64,000 nucleotides of DNA from Dichomitus squalens LYAD-421 SS1 (lineage: Eukaryota > Basidiomycota > Agaricomycetes > Polyporales > Polyporaceae): assembly GCF_000275845.1 (NCBI RefSeq), contig NW_006766899.1, forward strand, positions 275,326 to 339,325. Direction: 5' to 3'. The stretch's first letter is position 1. Each line of letters starts with the position of its first letter. The notes under the pieces were generated by a model. That model saw only the letters and a program-made list of their open reading frames with translations. It made no database searches and had not been told where the DNA came from. Of the stretch, positions 50,645 to 62,830 are shown piece after piece. A program made the translations under genes and the position numbers.

Positions 50645-53392
50645 CTACAGAATAGTATGCAGCATAAACTCGCCAGATAGAGCAGATGCGTCCACGACAA
50701 GTACTGTACCCTGGTTCTCCAGAGCGCCTGAGTCGTTCCTCTTGCAGCCAAAACACAACAACGCAGACCTCGTATTGAGGTGCATATCCTCCTTATCCAT
50801 CGGAAAACCTCCCGCTGACAGGATGCCCACCCCGATCTCCACGAACTCCATTGTCGTGTCATACAAAAACCCTTCGTCTAGGTATTCTTCATCAGTCATC
50901 GTCATAGAACCGTCCAGGACGATGACTTTGAGGTCCTTGTCCGGGATTGTAGAGGCATCCAGGTCGGCGCAATGGGGGTTGTCGAGCAGACTCGTGGCGA
51001 ACAAGATCATCAGCCTAGAGTCACCGCCCATCATTCCACGCATCACTCCGAGACTTCTTGACTGTCTGCGCGCGACGTCTTTCCAAACACGAAACCGCTC
51101 CGTCCTTGCGCGCATCGTCGTCCCGATCGTTCGAGAGAACTTCGCGTCGGTGATCGTAACTTCTTCCATGGTAATGCCGACGATGGGATGCGAGTTGTAG
51201 ATGCGAGGAAGGGCCGAGTCTCGATTGGCAGAGATATTAGGACCCCAGTCCGTACAGAGCACGGAGGCCAGTGTCTGGGAGGGCATCGCTTCAAAGACAG
51301 CCAGGCGGGCGTCTTCGGCGGAGAGGGAGTATGACACGGGAAAATCCTCCATGTCTAAGATTCCGAGGATCGAGTAGAGCATATCGACGGCAAGCGTGGC
51401 CTGGCGGCCTCCGTGCAACATGAGGGGGGTTCTTATCTTCTCTAGGGGAGATGACGTTCCCTGCCGTAGGGCAAAGATGGATTTGTACAGGCTAGTTCGC
51501 CCTATGGCCCGTCGACTGTTGTCCCAACGTTGGTGCCTCTCTATCTCGATCCCGAAAAAGGCGTGGGTAGGAAGACCACCATCCCAGGACTCGTTCTCCA
51601 GAACGCACGTCGTAATATGCTCTGTGCTCTGCCAGAGCACGCAGATCATGCCTGACTCCGTCTGCATGCCGTCCGCCTGGGTCACCATGCGGCCACCCAG
51701 TGCCCATGGAGGCAAAGACGTGGAGGTCGTGGACGGAGTGAGACCGATGACCTCGTCAGTCATGTCCCCTTCGAAGAGGTATACAAAAGTGACGGAGCGC
51801 GACAGAATTTGCTCTTGGAGTGTCCATGCCCTCGACTCCCAGATCGGGAAGTACAGTTCGGGTGATTCCAACGTAGAAAGGGGACTGGTGCCGGTGGGAT
51901 ATGCGTGAGTGGCGGCGGCACTCGAGTATAGTGTTCCCATCTTCGAAACGAAGAATTGCTTCTCCTCGAGGACGTCCTGGTCGATACAGACGATGTCCAT
52001 CCAGAAGTACTGATAGCCGGTTATCATGACGTTGAGAGCGATCTGTGCGAGAAACCTCTGACCTTCGATCGCAGAGGCATCGTCAATCAGAGTGTCCAGG
52101 GTTAGGGTGGAGAAGAACAAGGAGCCGAGCGCCAGCTTCGTTTCGTAGTTGAGATCACTGTCGTGAGCGTTGCCATACTCCACAATCTGCGCCCTCCAGT
52201 CGGTGACTGCCTTGGTCCATCGGTAAGAGATGGCGACAAATGGCTTCTCTTGCAGGCTAGACACTTGTACAAGCTTGAGCACGCCACTGCTCACAAAGAT
52301 GTTGGCGTCAATGAGCCTCCATTTGTACGACGGATCCCTCATTGGCTCTCCCGTCGATGGCGATGGGGCTGCTATTCGGTTGGAAAACGTCAACCAAAGA
52401 AACTATGCGAAATTTAGAATAGATGCTCACAGTCAGGTTGGCTGACGATGTTTGGAACGGGCTGGCGAGGGCCTGCCTCCCCTCGATCACGCTCATCGTC
52501 AGGAACAGCGCTAGATACGTCGAACCCAGAACCAGCGCGGGAGATAGATTGCCACGTTTCAGAGTCTGTTGACTGCTGCGAGCAGTCAGTCCTTGTAAGC
52601 GCTGTTGAACGTGTGGATCAGGATTCACCTGACGGCATATGTTGCAGAGCGTCAGCAACTTTGCGAGGTAAACTCTCATCTTGCCCGTCACTCTCGTCAG
52701 TGGGTTCGTATTCGATGGAGAGTCAGCACTTTTAGGCAAAGCCACAAGTTCCTGAGGGTTCGCCAACTTGATACCTCCTAGGGGTGCTACGTCCATGTCT
52801 CTGTGCTCGCAGAGGTCTTCTACTGAGACGGGGGATGCGATAGGTTCGATCTTGAACGGTCTGATCTCCACCATCAAAGAGAAGTCAATGCGGAGGCTTC
52901 TGTGGATATCTGGACCATGCAGGGTCCTAGAAAGCTCTGAAGAATGGCTTCAAGCTGGGTTTACCATTCACGCAAACAGAGGTCCCCGTACCTTGTCCTT
53001 CATCCGCATCATACAGTAGCGCCATGTCTTCTTGATGTTCCCCTATGACAGTGTGGGTCCATCCGGGTGATTTCCTAGTTATGGCCCTGAACGTGATCCA
53101 GGTATCAAACAGGGGACTATGAACTGGTAGTGAGGTCAGGTAATAGGAGAAAGGAAAAAGGTTCGCCCACAACTCCAAGGTTTCGTTGCAGTATGCATGA
53201 TCACCGTGCACGCTTCTCTGCGTCTTCTTCGTGATACAGCCGACCTTCACTTGCACATAGGAATCCCATTCTGCAGGTACTAACCCGTAGAGTCGAAGGA
53301 CTGCAAGCGGCAAATCAAGGCCATGAGCCGCATATCAAAACGATGAGGATTGTTGCCTCACTTTTGACGTGGAGCAGTGTGCTGAGCGACAT
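50645..53392 (-). CDS. probable C2-domain plus HET-domain protein
   Basis: ATG 53392 begins MSLSTLLHVK, spliced to ILRLYGLVPAEWDSYVQVKV and HAYCNETLEL, the pattern of a C2 lipid-binding domain (LxVKIxxxxGL, DxYVxVxxG, NExLEL). A 55-nt intron (gtacggg..cttcag) joins ..YDADEGQ to ELSRTLHGPD and a middle region with a hydrophobic LVLGSTYLALFLTM segment. An intron near 52.4 kb then leads to a long last exon with DPSYKWRLIDANIF and the HET motifs FVAISYRW, YFWMDIVCIDQ and SRAWTLQEQ, ending GEFMLHTIL at 50645. HET domains act in fungal allorecognition and regulated cell death. The exact splice before the HET exon is unresolved (the nearest pair gives a 28-nt intron). The reading frames overlap, so one gene is more likely than two. 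Confidence 0.6.
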
Positions 53393-54920
53393 GGTGATAC
53401 TGTCGGCATTACATTGCATAGAAAAAGGTGCTCTACTAACTCACCAGGTTCTAATTCCATCTCGTTCAGTTTCGCCGCTCTTATCCATTGTTTAATATCC
53501 TTGTGACTTTGATTGGACAAGGACGGTATCGATACACATAGAGTAGTTGGATTGCGCTACAAGGCTTCAGTGAGTTGGTATGCAATGAAGGTGGAGTCTA
53601 ATGGAGGGCCCCAGCAGCGAAAGAGCCACACCACTAGTGGCACTAGCTGCAAGCATCCACCACGATGACACATTGCAGCCGAGTTTCACGTCGGATTGAT
53701 CACATGAAACTGTCACAGAAGCGCAAAATGCATGCTGCCTAAGACGGAGATGAATGCTAGACGGGGACACTCGGGGAAGCTTGAGCTCGCATCTGTAAAG
53801 TTTGGAAGGTATGCCAGCCAATCCGTACTCTCGAGATAAGGATCCATCCTCCAGGCCAACAGGATTCAATTCTCTCACAGAGCTCTTCCCTGTTAATACT
53901 CACATAAATGCTCAGGAAGCTTGTCTCGGCGTGGCACCGATCCCCACCTCGTGTACATTGCGCTGATTGAGACCACCCTCGGAAGCTTTTTGAACAACGT
54001 GCATGTCTTCTCTTCGCAGAGTGTTCCAAGGTTCAAATGCTACAGAAATAATTTGAGGAGCTATGTGGAGAAGCCCCATGATAAGCTGTGCACACGTTGG
54101 TAGGATGGATCTGGGTGCGCACCCCCGGGCCCAAATGCAGGATGTCCGCCTGTAGGATAAAGCAAATTCCTTGCAGGATTCTCCAAAAAGTTGTAATTTT
54201 TTCTAGAGTATACTAGTAATATATTGCAGCATCAAGAGCCACAGACGCACTCCGAGTCATGGATAGACTTTGCCGAGAAGTTCATCCGGACGGGTGGAGA
54301 GTTCATATTGAACCTGGGCTGTGGAACACCAGCTGTGGGGCATGCCGCAAGACTGTGGAGAGCGGAAAGAGGCTGTACGTACAAGAAATGAGGTCTAGAT
54401 CTGTCTTGTACGAAATGCACGAGGCGATGAGTGGAACGGCGAATGACATTGGTGATAGATCTCGACAGCCTGAGAAGGTGGACTCTGTCCGCCAGCGTCT
54501 ACTACTACCGGCTATCACCGGACGTGCATTGGCGCTAGGTAACACTGGCTCAGATTGCCCCGTATCCGCGAATATGCACCTTCATACTCTTCGCGGCATG
54601 TCTACTCGAGCATAGGAAGTGGTAACGGAGATAAATAATATATCTACGCATTCGCGTTCAGGGCACTCGTCTGATACTAGTCACTGGTACACAGTTTCAC
54701 GCTCAGAATAGCACTATCACTACTAGCCCCTTCCCATTGAATCAGGCTCGATCATATGTCTCCAAGCAGGCGATACACAGAGGCGCACTGAACCATGCCG
54801 GATATGATGAAGCTACTGATCTCCGTAGAAAGCGCGCATCCCAAAGCTATAAATCGGCAAGTCAACCCCCACTTCCGCACGCGCTCACGTATATTTGCAT
54901 CGCTCCGCTTTAACCTGACC
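53393..54920. other. intergenic region without a supported gene
   Basis: Small frames exist on both strands (for example 53.57-53.88 minus and 54.26-54.62 plus), but none shows a domain or splice pattern. A stretch at 53.52-53.44 minus (MSNQSHKDIKQWIRAAKLNE) could be an upstream exon of the C2-HET gene, but the phase does not fit its start. Confidence 0.4.
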
Positions 54921-56482
54921 ATGCCTGTGACCTTCAACGTCGCGCAGCACGATGCAGACTCTGCTATCATTGCAGAAGGCTACGCGAGTCCCACAGAGAA
55001 GGATATCCTCAAGAGTATCTGTCACAGAGAACAGTGGAAGGAGGTTGGAGAAATCCTGCAGTCTTCCGTACCCAAAGACACTTTGGAGTCCTCCGTAATG
55101 ACACCTGCGAAGAATAGGTTTGTGAGCACGGTGATTGAGGCGTATGGGAAACATCATCATCTGAAGATCCGGTACTCCATCATCATGCATGTCATGGAGA
55201 TGCGCTAAAGCCCTACTGCACTACCGTAGACCAGACGACGTTTGGATTGCGATACTGTCCCAGCTCAGTTTCTCGTACGTCACCGCTACCTATAAGCACT
55301 ATCATTGTCTTGCTGTTTCTATCCTCTTTGTAGCGTAAATAGGCACTCCGAAGAGCTGCGCAACTACTTTGTTGCACACGAGGGAAAGAAGGAACTCATG
55401 GTAGAGAGACGCGGTCGAGATGTCAATCGTTACACCATCGACTTCGCTTCCATCGCGCGAGACATGTCGGGAGAGATTGACAAGCACGTGCGTATATGCG
55501 TCCTCCTGATGTGATCCCTGCCAGTCAATCCTGAACTAAGAATCGTGTCCCGCCGGTCGTTGACAAGACCCTAGTCAAATGGATACTTCCCGACTTCAGT
55601 ACGTCTACGTGGCAGGACGTGACAATATGCTCTGTTCAGCTCATGTCAACACTCAAGTCGTATGTATCTCGACTCCAATCCGAATCTATGTTACCGGCCA
55701 CGCGCTGACATATTCATGCTTTACAGCTATTTCTCATACAAGGCTAGGCTCCTGTGCGGCATCCCTTCGGTAACGCTCGAAGGCGAAAAGGCAGACTGGG
55801 AGCGGCTTCCCAAGCGCCTAGATCGCCTGCCCGAACTGGGAGAGGAGCCCGAGCGGTGGGCCTCGATGCTCCGCCCGATCCTGCGCCGTTTTGTGGACGC
55901 GTTGTACGGGCGGCCGGACGCGACGTTTTGGGAGCACGTTGTGCACCGCGAAATCCCGCATTTGTGGGTCTGGATCGCAGAAGGAGCACCTACTTTCGGG
56001 GTGGATCACCGCGTTCTGCGTGTGGGACACGAAGGGGACGTGGCTTGCGGGTCCGCGTCCGGACCCCAAGGGCCATTCCGCCATGCGCGCGGTCAGCACT
56101 GCTATAGGGAGAGAGATGACCTCTGCCGGTGAGTGTTGTATCCCAGAATAGTATATGCTTCTTGCTCATTGTTGAATTGACAGGGGGGCATGTGTGGAAT
56201 CTCGTAGCTCCCAGTCGTGCGTTCCGGGGAAACAGTGACTCGGACTACGTACTGGACGGCGTTGAGTACTTCACACTCGACATGGACGACGTGGCTGAGG
56301 GCTACTGCGAGGTAGACGTGCTTCTGGATGACAACGGAGAGGAAATCAAGTGTAAGATGCTCTCCGGCCACGTCGCGATGACTATATCGGAAGGACAAGA
56401 GGGCTCAGGATCATATGATACACTGAGCCCTGCTCCGCAGTGGTTCTTGTATGTCAAGCAGCCCCTAGAGCTTGAAGCCTGA
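54921..56482 (+). CDS. DUF4419 family protein
   Basis: Start chosen at ATG 54921 (MPVTFNVAQHDADSA), the usual family beginning; an in-frame ATG at 54795 would add 42 residues. Exon 1 ends at 55171 (..NRFVSTVIEAYGKHHHLKI), followed by RPDDVWIAILSQLSF, VNRHSEELRNYFVAHEGKKE, VDKTLVKWILPDFST, SYFSYKARLLCGIPSVTLEG, DWERLPKRLDRL and LRPILRRFVDALYG. It then continues SGWITAFCVWDTKGTWL and ends with YVLDGVEYFTLDMDDVAEGY and APQWFLYVKQPLELEA. Between ATFWEHV and LLSGWI the frame shifts by one base: either a 40-nt intron (gtgcaccg..atcgcag) or a frameshift explains it. Function of DUF4419 is unknown. A degenerate copy follows 1.3 kb downstream. Confidence 0.8.
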
Positions 56483-57829
56483 AGACAGTATGGCGCGCAG
56501 TGAGGAATGATGCGATGTCGATGAAGGAGGACTGCTGTGGAGGTATGATTTGTCAGGAGTAAAAAGGTGTAGTGAGATTACGACCTGTAGTTACCTGAAA
56601 TCGAGCTTAGTGGATGACGGTGACCCAGAAACGCAGAGCCGGTTGAGGTACATAGATTTGTAGCAATAGCGTGCTGGTCTACTAGTGAAAGACAGGCCCG
56701 AACGTTGTACGCACGCAAGGCTCGAGCGCGCTTGCTTTGTGGTCAGAGTTATCAGTGTCAGCGTGTTACAAACGCTATCATATCTTGAGAAACTCACCAG
56801 GTTTCTGTACGAGCCTCAGCTGCAGTATCGGCGTTCGGGTCCATGATCTGCGCTCTCGCGACACTGCTCCGCTTCGGGATGATACTATGGTGTTCAAACG
56901 ATCAGCTGGCAAGTCGGGTAGCGGTGTCTCAGCTCGGAACTGACGGACCGCATGAGACAGTGTCGGAATCGGACGAGTGAGACCGGTTGCGCTTCACTCG
57001 GTGCAACCGTTGTGGAAGCATAATCCGAGAAAAGTCCCGGAAGTCAAATAGAAAGGTCAGCAACCAGGTCGCAGGCACGCACCTCTCCACATGGCAGTTG
57101 AACCAAAGTTCAACGTCAACGTTCAACTCGCGGGTCGTCGGAGAATTCCGGAGGTCGTGAGGACCCCGCTGCGAACATATAGAAGGAGCGCGGACTCAGA
57201 GCAGTTGAGCACGATTGCAGCGAGCATGAAGCGATGTCTCCGCATACACATGGTTGGGGAAAATGTACCTGCGGTGCAGTGACGATGGCGATCACAGTTG
57301 AGATGGGCGTGGGCGCTACCCTTTGGTTGTGTCGGCACAAGGCTCAAGCACTCGGCCGGCCCTGGGCCGACGGCAGCTCACCAGTACTAGTACTGCCAGT
57401 GGACGGTGCCGGATTTTCTCTCTCTCCCGTCATTCCATGCAGTGTTGAGCCTCCGCCTTCCTCGTGTATCTCAAAATTGACCTATATTCTCTGTCTTTCT
57501 TCCTGTCGTTCCTCGTATCTCTGTTGTCTCATACCGCAGCATTGCCATCCGTGCTCAAGTTCGCAAACATCATTCAAGGAAGTACAACAATAGCCTTCAC
57601 GAGGTATTGGTGAGCCTCGCAATTTCCAACTCCAGAGATCTCCGCTGCCCGCACTCAGAGCGATGCGTAAAAATGGCCGTTTTGTAACGCCGCCAGGCGG
57701 ACGATCGCATACTCTCTGGTGCAGACCTGCAGTGGTACGCACTCTCCACAAATCTGCTCCTGTCCTCTCTGTATAATTGGGTGACGCGATACAAGTGCAG
57801 GACGTACATGCTGTCATTGAGGATGCTCC

Positions 57830-59093
57830 GTGCGAACGCATGAGCGGCTCAATGCCATGGTGTGGTCTTCCGAGGCCGGCATACCGGGTACCTTTGCGAG
57901 CGTCTTGTCAATCTCCTATCGAGGGCCCCGGTTCTGCCACGCCCACAAGTATAAGTCAGTGCTCGATGTGACAAGGGTCAAAGCCCTCGTCGAATGGGTC
58001 CTTCCCGACTTCACTGCCTCTACCTTGCAGAACGTGACGGCCTACTCCGTTCAGCTCATGTCAACGCTGAAGCCGTACGCATAACAACCGACGACTCAAA
58101 ATCTGCTAGGTGCTTGTAGCTTGCACTACCCGAATCTGAGATCCCTAGCGTGTGCTAGCTTTTTAGCAGGGAAAGCTAGTTTGTCACCCGGGAGACCCGT
58201 TGATGGGAGCTAGCGTGAGCTCACCTTGGGCTCTAGCACACCTTCCTTTGGGCGCAGATACATCTTGTCAGTACTGTGCGATGTAAAGATATCCAAAGAG
58301 GGAAAACCAGACTCCAAATTCGCTCTGTCCATATATCGACTAGGACCGAATCGCATGCTTCCCCTTGTTGTACAGCTACTTCACGTTCAAATTCATTCTC
58401 GGATGCCGCATCCCTTCCATAACGCTTGAGGGTGAGGAAGCAGATTGGGAACCGCTCTACAAGCGTTTCAATCGCCTTCTTGAGCTCGACGCAGAACCTG
58501 AGCAATGGGCCATGATGCTTCGTCCTATCCTGCGTCGTTTCATCGATGGAAGGCCCGGTACGACGTTCTGGGAACACGTCGCTCACCGTAACTCTTAAGG
58601 ATCTTGCGGATCCGGTCCGGGGCCACGGTATTTGCCTTCAGGGTGGATTGCCGCGTTTTGCGTGTGGGACAAGGAGGGGACGTGGCTCGCCGGCCTGCAG
58701 CCCCTGTGTGAGGAAATCCCGGGATGTCTCGCTATGGGGAGGAGCGTGATGACTTTGACCGGTGGGTGCTGAGTGCCTTCCCTGCGAATACCCTCTACTT
58801 CTCTGCTGGTCACTGATCGGACTTGGACTCGCTCGCGGACGCCGGCAGCTCTTCCGTTCCGACATAACTCGGAGAGCGCAGAGTACGTGCTGGACGGCGT
58901 GCGGTACTTCTCGCTCGACGTGGACAAGATCCCCGAGGGGTTCTGAGAAGTCGACGTGCGCCTTGTTGACAATGGAGAGGAGTTCAAGTGCAACATGCTG
59001 CCGGGATATGTCGCAGCCAACGTCTCGGAGGCGCAGGAGAGTTCCGGTCCTGCTCCGCAGTGGTTCTTGTACATCAAGGCTGAGGAGCCTTGA
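57830..59093 (+). pseudogene. degenerate DUF4419 copy
   Basis: Colinear with the gene at 54.9-56.5 kb: VKALVEWVLPDFTASTLQNV and YSVQLMSTLKPYA, then FKFILGCRIPSITLEGEEAD, LRPILRRFIDGRPGTTFWEH, GWIAAFCVWDKEGTWLAGL, EYVLDGVRYFSLDVDKIPEG and APQWFLYIKAEEP. The N-terminal half is missing or unreadable. About 290 bp separate STLKPY from YFTFKF where the parent has a short intron. The frame is interrupted near 58.6 kb. A TGA (58944-58946) sits in frame inside ..KIPEGF / EVDVRLVDNG. These breaks make a working product unlikely. Confidence 0.8.
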
Positions 59094-59604
59094 TTCGCTT
59101 GATGGCTAGGTACTTGGGGTGACAGAATGTCAATTTTGTTGGACACGTTCGATAAATTACGAGCCTACTGCATAGATATGCGCCGTTCGCGATCGCAAGC
59201 GTGGCTCAGGCGGGATTTACAGAACCTGGACGAACAAATATATTTTGAGCATCACATCGAATTAACGCCAAGGTGCAGAGTCGATCCACCAGCAATTCCT
59301 AAGGCATGCTTGACATCCCTCAGGAGGTCTATGAGACTGGGACGGACCACTGATACTAGAAGTACTTACTACATAGTCGCAATCGACTCTCGAGGAATCA
59401 CTGCTGGTGAACGAGCTCATTCGCCTCGCGGGCGCTTCTCTTGTCACATGATGGGATTTCTTGGTGAGCGCCCTAGTGGCCTCTCTCTCGTTCTCGCCCT
59501 CATCGTCTCAAACAGCCTGTAGCCCGTTGTTGCCCTCGAGCATTGTCAAGCTGCTCTCTCACACTCCAGTGTCTGCTCGCCAAGCCTTACGGCTCAGCTG
59601 TCTC

Positions 59605-61634
59605 ATGCCACGGCATCGCCGCCCCCACGCAACGTCTGGACGCCACAGGATGTACGCGTCTGAGGCTACCGCAGCACACAGCGAGGGTGAGGCATCCCAA
59701 ATGCCACCCTCGTCCTCCCAAACGTCTCACAATGACAATGGTTCGTCCGTCACTTTACCAGACCACCTCTTACCGTCGACCCATCATCTCGCGGCCACGA
59801 AATCGCAGGGGGTATGCGCGACGCTAAACGCCGCAAGTACGGAACCGACCACGACCAGCGAGGCCTTGGTGAGCCTAGCAGTATTCGACCCCTGAGGTCA
59901 CCGCCACGCGCCCCCAGAGCTATGCGCGATGATGCGCGCTCCGTGACCCCCCCTCTATCGCAGGCACCGTCCTCGAGTTACCTCGCACTGGCGGAGCAGG
60001 ATCCTTCCCGCGTCGAAGACTCTACGCGTTCACGAAAACTGCTTGTCCTCGATCTAAATGGCACTCTGCTACATCGCTCTCCCCATAACTTCCAACCGAA
60101 GAGTAGATATCGCCCTGGAGTTCAGGAGGACAGAAAGCGCGACAGACACGGGAACTTCCTCCCGCGTCTCCGTCCCGTGCATCCAAGACCGTACATGCCG
60201 GCTTTCAGAGACTACCTATTCCACCCGGAGACGAAGGAGTGGCTGGATGTCATGGTGTGGTCATCCGCGCAGCCGCACAGCGTGGAGGACATGGTCGAGA
60301 GGTGTTTCGGAGAGCACAAGGATCGTCTGCTCGCAGTGTGGGCGCGAGATACGCTCGGATTGTCTAGCGATCACTACTGTGAGTTACCTATATCGTCCAC
60401 GCAGATCAACCGACTGATGGCGCATACAGTCCGCAAAGTACAGACGATCAAAGACCTCGCCAAGCCCTGGTCCCTCCTCTCTCCCAAACCCACTCTTCCT
60501 AATCCCCCATCTTCTCCGCGTCCATCCATCGCGAGTACCCCCCGCAGCTCCCCGGAACGTTCCAGCCCTTCTCGGCCGAGCGACGACAGCACACGTCCTC
60601 CTGACGTCGACGTTTCCGCTCAAGCGCACTCGGCACTGACGACGCTCCTCCTGGACGACTCCCCACGTAAGGCGGAGCTGCAGCCCTTCAACCACGTCTG
60701 CATCGGGGAGTACTCCGGGGAGCAGCGGGTCAAAGACCTCGACAGCCTCCAGAAGGAGCAAGACTGGGATGCTGCCCTCGACGCGCGCAGGCGGCTGCAA
60801 GCGCACATCGCAGAGACCGCCGCTGCCTCTGCCTCTGCCTCTGCCTCTGCCTCTGCCTCTGCCTCTGCCTCCGCCGCCGCCGCCGCCGCCGCCGAAGCGG
60901 CCGGCGAGACCCTTGAAGCGAGCGGCGAACAGGCCACCGCCACGGTAGCCACAGAATCCGATGCGCCCCCGGCCGAGTCGCCGAAGAAACGGAAGCGAAA
61001 GGAGAGGAAGCTCGAGAAGCGCGCCGCGCTCCTCGAGCAGATCGCCAGCGGCAGTGCGATGCCCGACGTCGTTTATGACTCGACGCTCCTCGCCGTCATT
61101 GGTGTCCTCGACGAGGTCAAGTCGCAGGCGAACGTCGCTGCTTGGATCCGTGCGGGAGGACTCTGGGGTCCGCACGGACCGCCTTCGGAGAAAGGGCCAC
61201 ATGAGGTCGGAGTTGTCGAGAGCCGGGCTGCTCCACACTCTTCGGCTGAAGCCGCGTCGAATGGGAAGGGCGTCAGAAAGAGGGAAGATGAGGAAGGAGC
61301 GCAGTCGGACGACAGTACGCTCTCTGTGGACAAGGGCAAGTCGTCGAAGGGCCAGAAGCGCCCGAAGAAGCGTCAACGCGTGCGCGGGCCCACTCCCGAT
61401 CCCGGGACCGAACGGACAGGACACGCGGATGAGGACGTCGCCGCGGTGGGGAACGACGAGGCTACCGCTGTTCCGACGTCGTCGCTGCTCTCTCCCCTGG
61501 CCGCAGCGAAACCGGAGCCGGAAGAGCAGAAGATGTGGTTCGAGCACGCGGATGTGCTAGCGTACTGGACTGGGAGGGGGAGGAAGGCGCTGGAGGAGTT
61601 GGGCATCCCGGTCGAGCATGGGATTGAGCGGTGA
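59605..61634 (+). CDS. FCP1/NIF-domain protein, HAD phosphatase-like
   Basis: Three exons, 59605-59740, 59809-60378 and 60430-61634, join to 636 aa with matching phases; the ATG at 59814 is internal. The N-terminus is Ser/Pro-rich with DAKRRKYG. The FCP1 homology (NIF) domain, about residues 120-255, starts LLVLDLNGTLLHR and continues HPRPYMPAFRDYLFHP, LDVMVWSSAQPHSVEDMVER and RKVQTIKDLAKPW. The DxDxT catalytic loop is D127-L-N129-G-T, so the nucleophile position is Asp but the second Asp is Asn. The C-terminus has a Ser-Ala then poly-Ala run, a basic KKRKRKERKLEKRAA and more NLS-like stretches, ending EELGIPVEHGIER. The family acts on phosphoproteins such as the RNA polymerase II CTD; activity here is uncertain because of the Asn. 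A partial copy lies at 50.23-50.47 kb. Confidence 0.85.
60824..60893 (+). repeat. coding microsatellite (gcctct)n then (gccgcc)n
   Basis: Tandem hexamers gcctct followed by gcc triplets encode a Ser-Ala run passing into poly-Ala inside the FCP1-like protein. Length variation between strains would keep the frame. Confidence 0.85.
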
Positions 61635-62765
61635 CGACAGTAGGTGAGCGGAATACGCCACGGGAGCTCCGAAGATCTTTCTCATACCGTCGCTTTTCAT
61701 TCAAGGTCGATGTTCACACCTTGTACTATCTTGAGCTGCTCTTGTCATTGCTTTGAATCATGCTATCCTATGCAGCCTCTGAAGTCATCCGCACATTGAT
61801 AATAAGGTCATTCTTTCGCACATACGAGACCGCTACAGGTCGGGGTCACAGGAATCCAAGACATTTGATACGCCGTGAGTGAGTGGCAGGAGTCGGGACC
61901 AGGATAGGCCGGGTGCTGAGTGCCGATTTCCTGTCAAGTACAGGTGTTTCATACAACCGAAACGACTTTTCCTTTGAACCCATCATAGAATCGTCAGCAC
62001 AGCCGCTCACGCCCTGGTGCGGCGCCTTTCAGTGTGGCCTCGTTCTGCATAATCGTGACCCAGTCGCATATCGGGTCCATTCAGCCCCTCTCATTCAGGG
62101 TGCCGAGCGAACTTGAGCTTCTTTGACTGGTGTACTTTACGGTAGTCGCCGCAGAAAGTGCTGGACTGTGAGTGCAATGCTTCCCACTGTGTCATCTTCT
62201 GCTGCATGTGGATGGACTAGGGTAGGATGATTCCGCGCGTCAATCAATGCTCGAACATGGTGACACAGCTGCACTTCTCGAAAATCGGACACCGCCAAAC
62301 TACTTGTGAGCGTTCTCTCTATCATCTGACATAGTTATGCCGCACGTCACCCCAAAAGTTGACACATCACAACAACGGCTCATAGTCGTTCGCCCGTCGG
62401 ACGACGGCTCCAGGACCAGTGTCATATACTCGACGCATACAACCTCATGTGCATGTGTTCGCAAATCCATTCGTCAATGGTTTTCGGGGCATGTAATCGG
62501 AAGTTTCTTGAATATTAACTTGGGCAATCTTCGGAAATCCCGGTCTCCATATGAATTGGCACTCTGAGACGCGTCACCTGATGCTCTCTCCTCTACACTA
62601 GAAGCTACTCTTCGGCGACCGTTGTCATGGGCGGCCCTTTTCGACAATGAATACGCATACATTCAAAGGGTGTCTTCGGGAGAAACTCCGACATTTCGTC
62701 TTCAGGTGCCCTGGTCAGAGGGTGATACGATCACGTTCCGGCTTCGAAGACATGTCGCGACCATG
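61635..62765. other. intergenic region between FCP1-like and GH45 genes
   Basis: No domain-bearing frame or splice pattern seen. It presumably holds the 3' UTR of the FCP1-like gene and the promoter of the endoglucanase gene. Confidence 0.5.
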
Positions 62766-62771
62766 TATAAA
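62766..62771 (+). promoter_or_regulatory. TATA box of the GH45 gene
   Basis: tataaa 65-60 bp upstream of the ATG at 62831, within catgtataaagcg; distance fits a TATA promoter with a short leader. Confidence 0.55.
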
Positions 62772-62830
62772 GCGTGATCCCAAAGGTTTGACATCAGGAT
62801 CACTGAACCATCGCACGGGTCGTCTGCAGA

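Noticed and set aside
54115..54160. short similarity (acccccgg..gcccaaatgcaggatg) to the hAT terminal repeat
   Set aside because: Only about 25 bp with gaps, no partner end and no target duplication.
60384..61547. 387-codon antisense frame within the FCP1-like gene
   Set aside because: Shadow of the repeat-rich coding strand.
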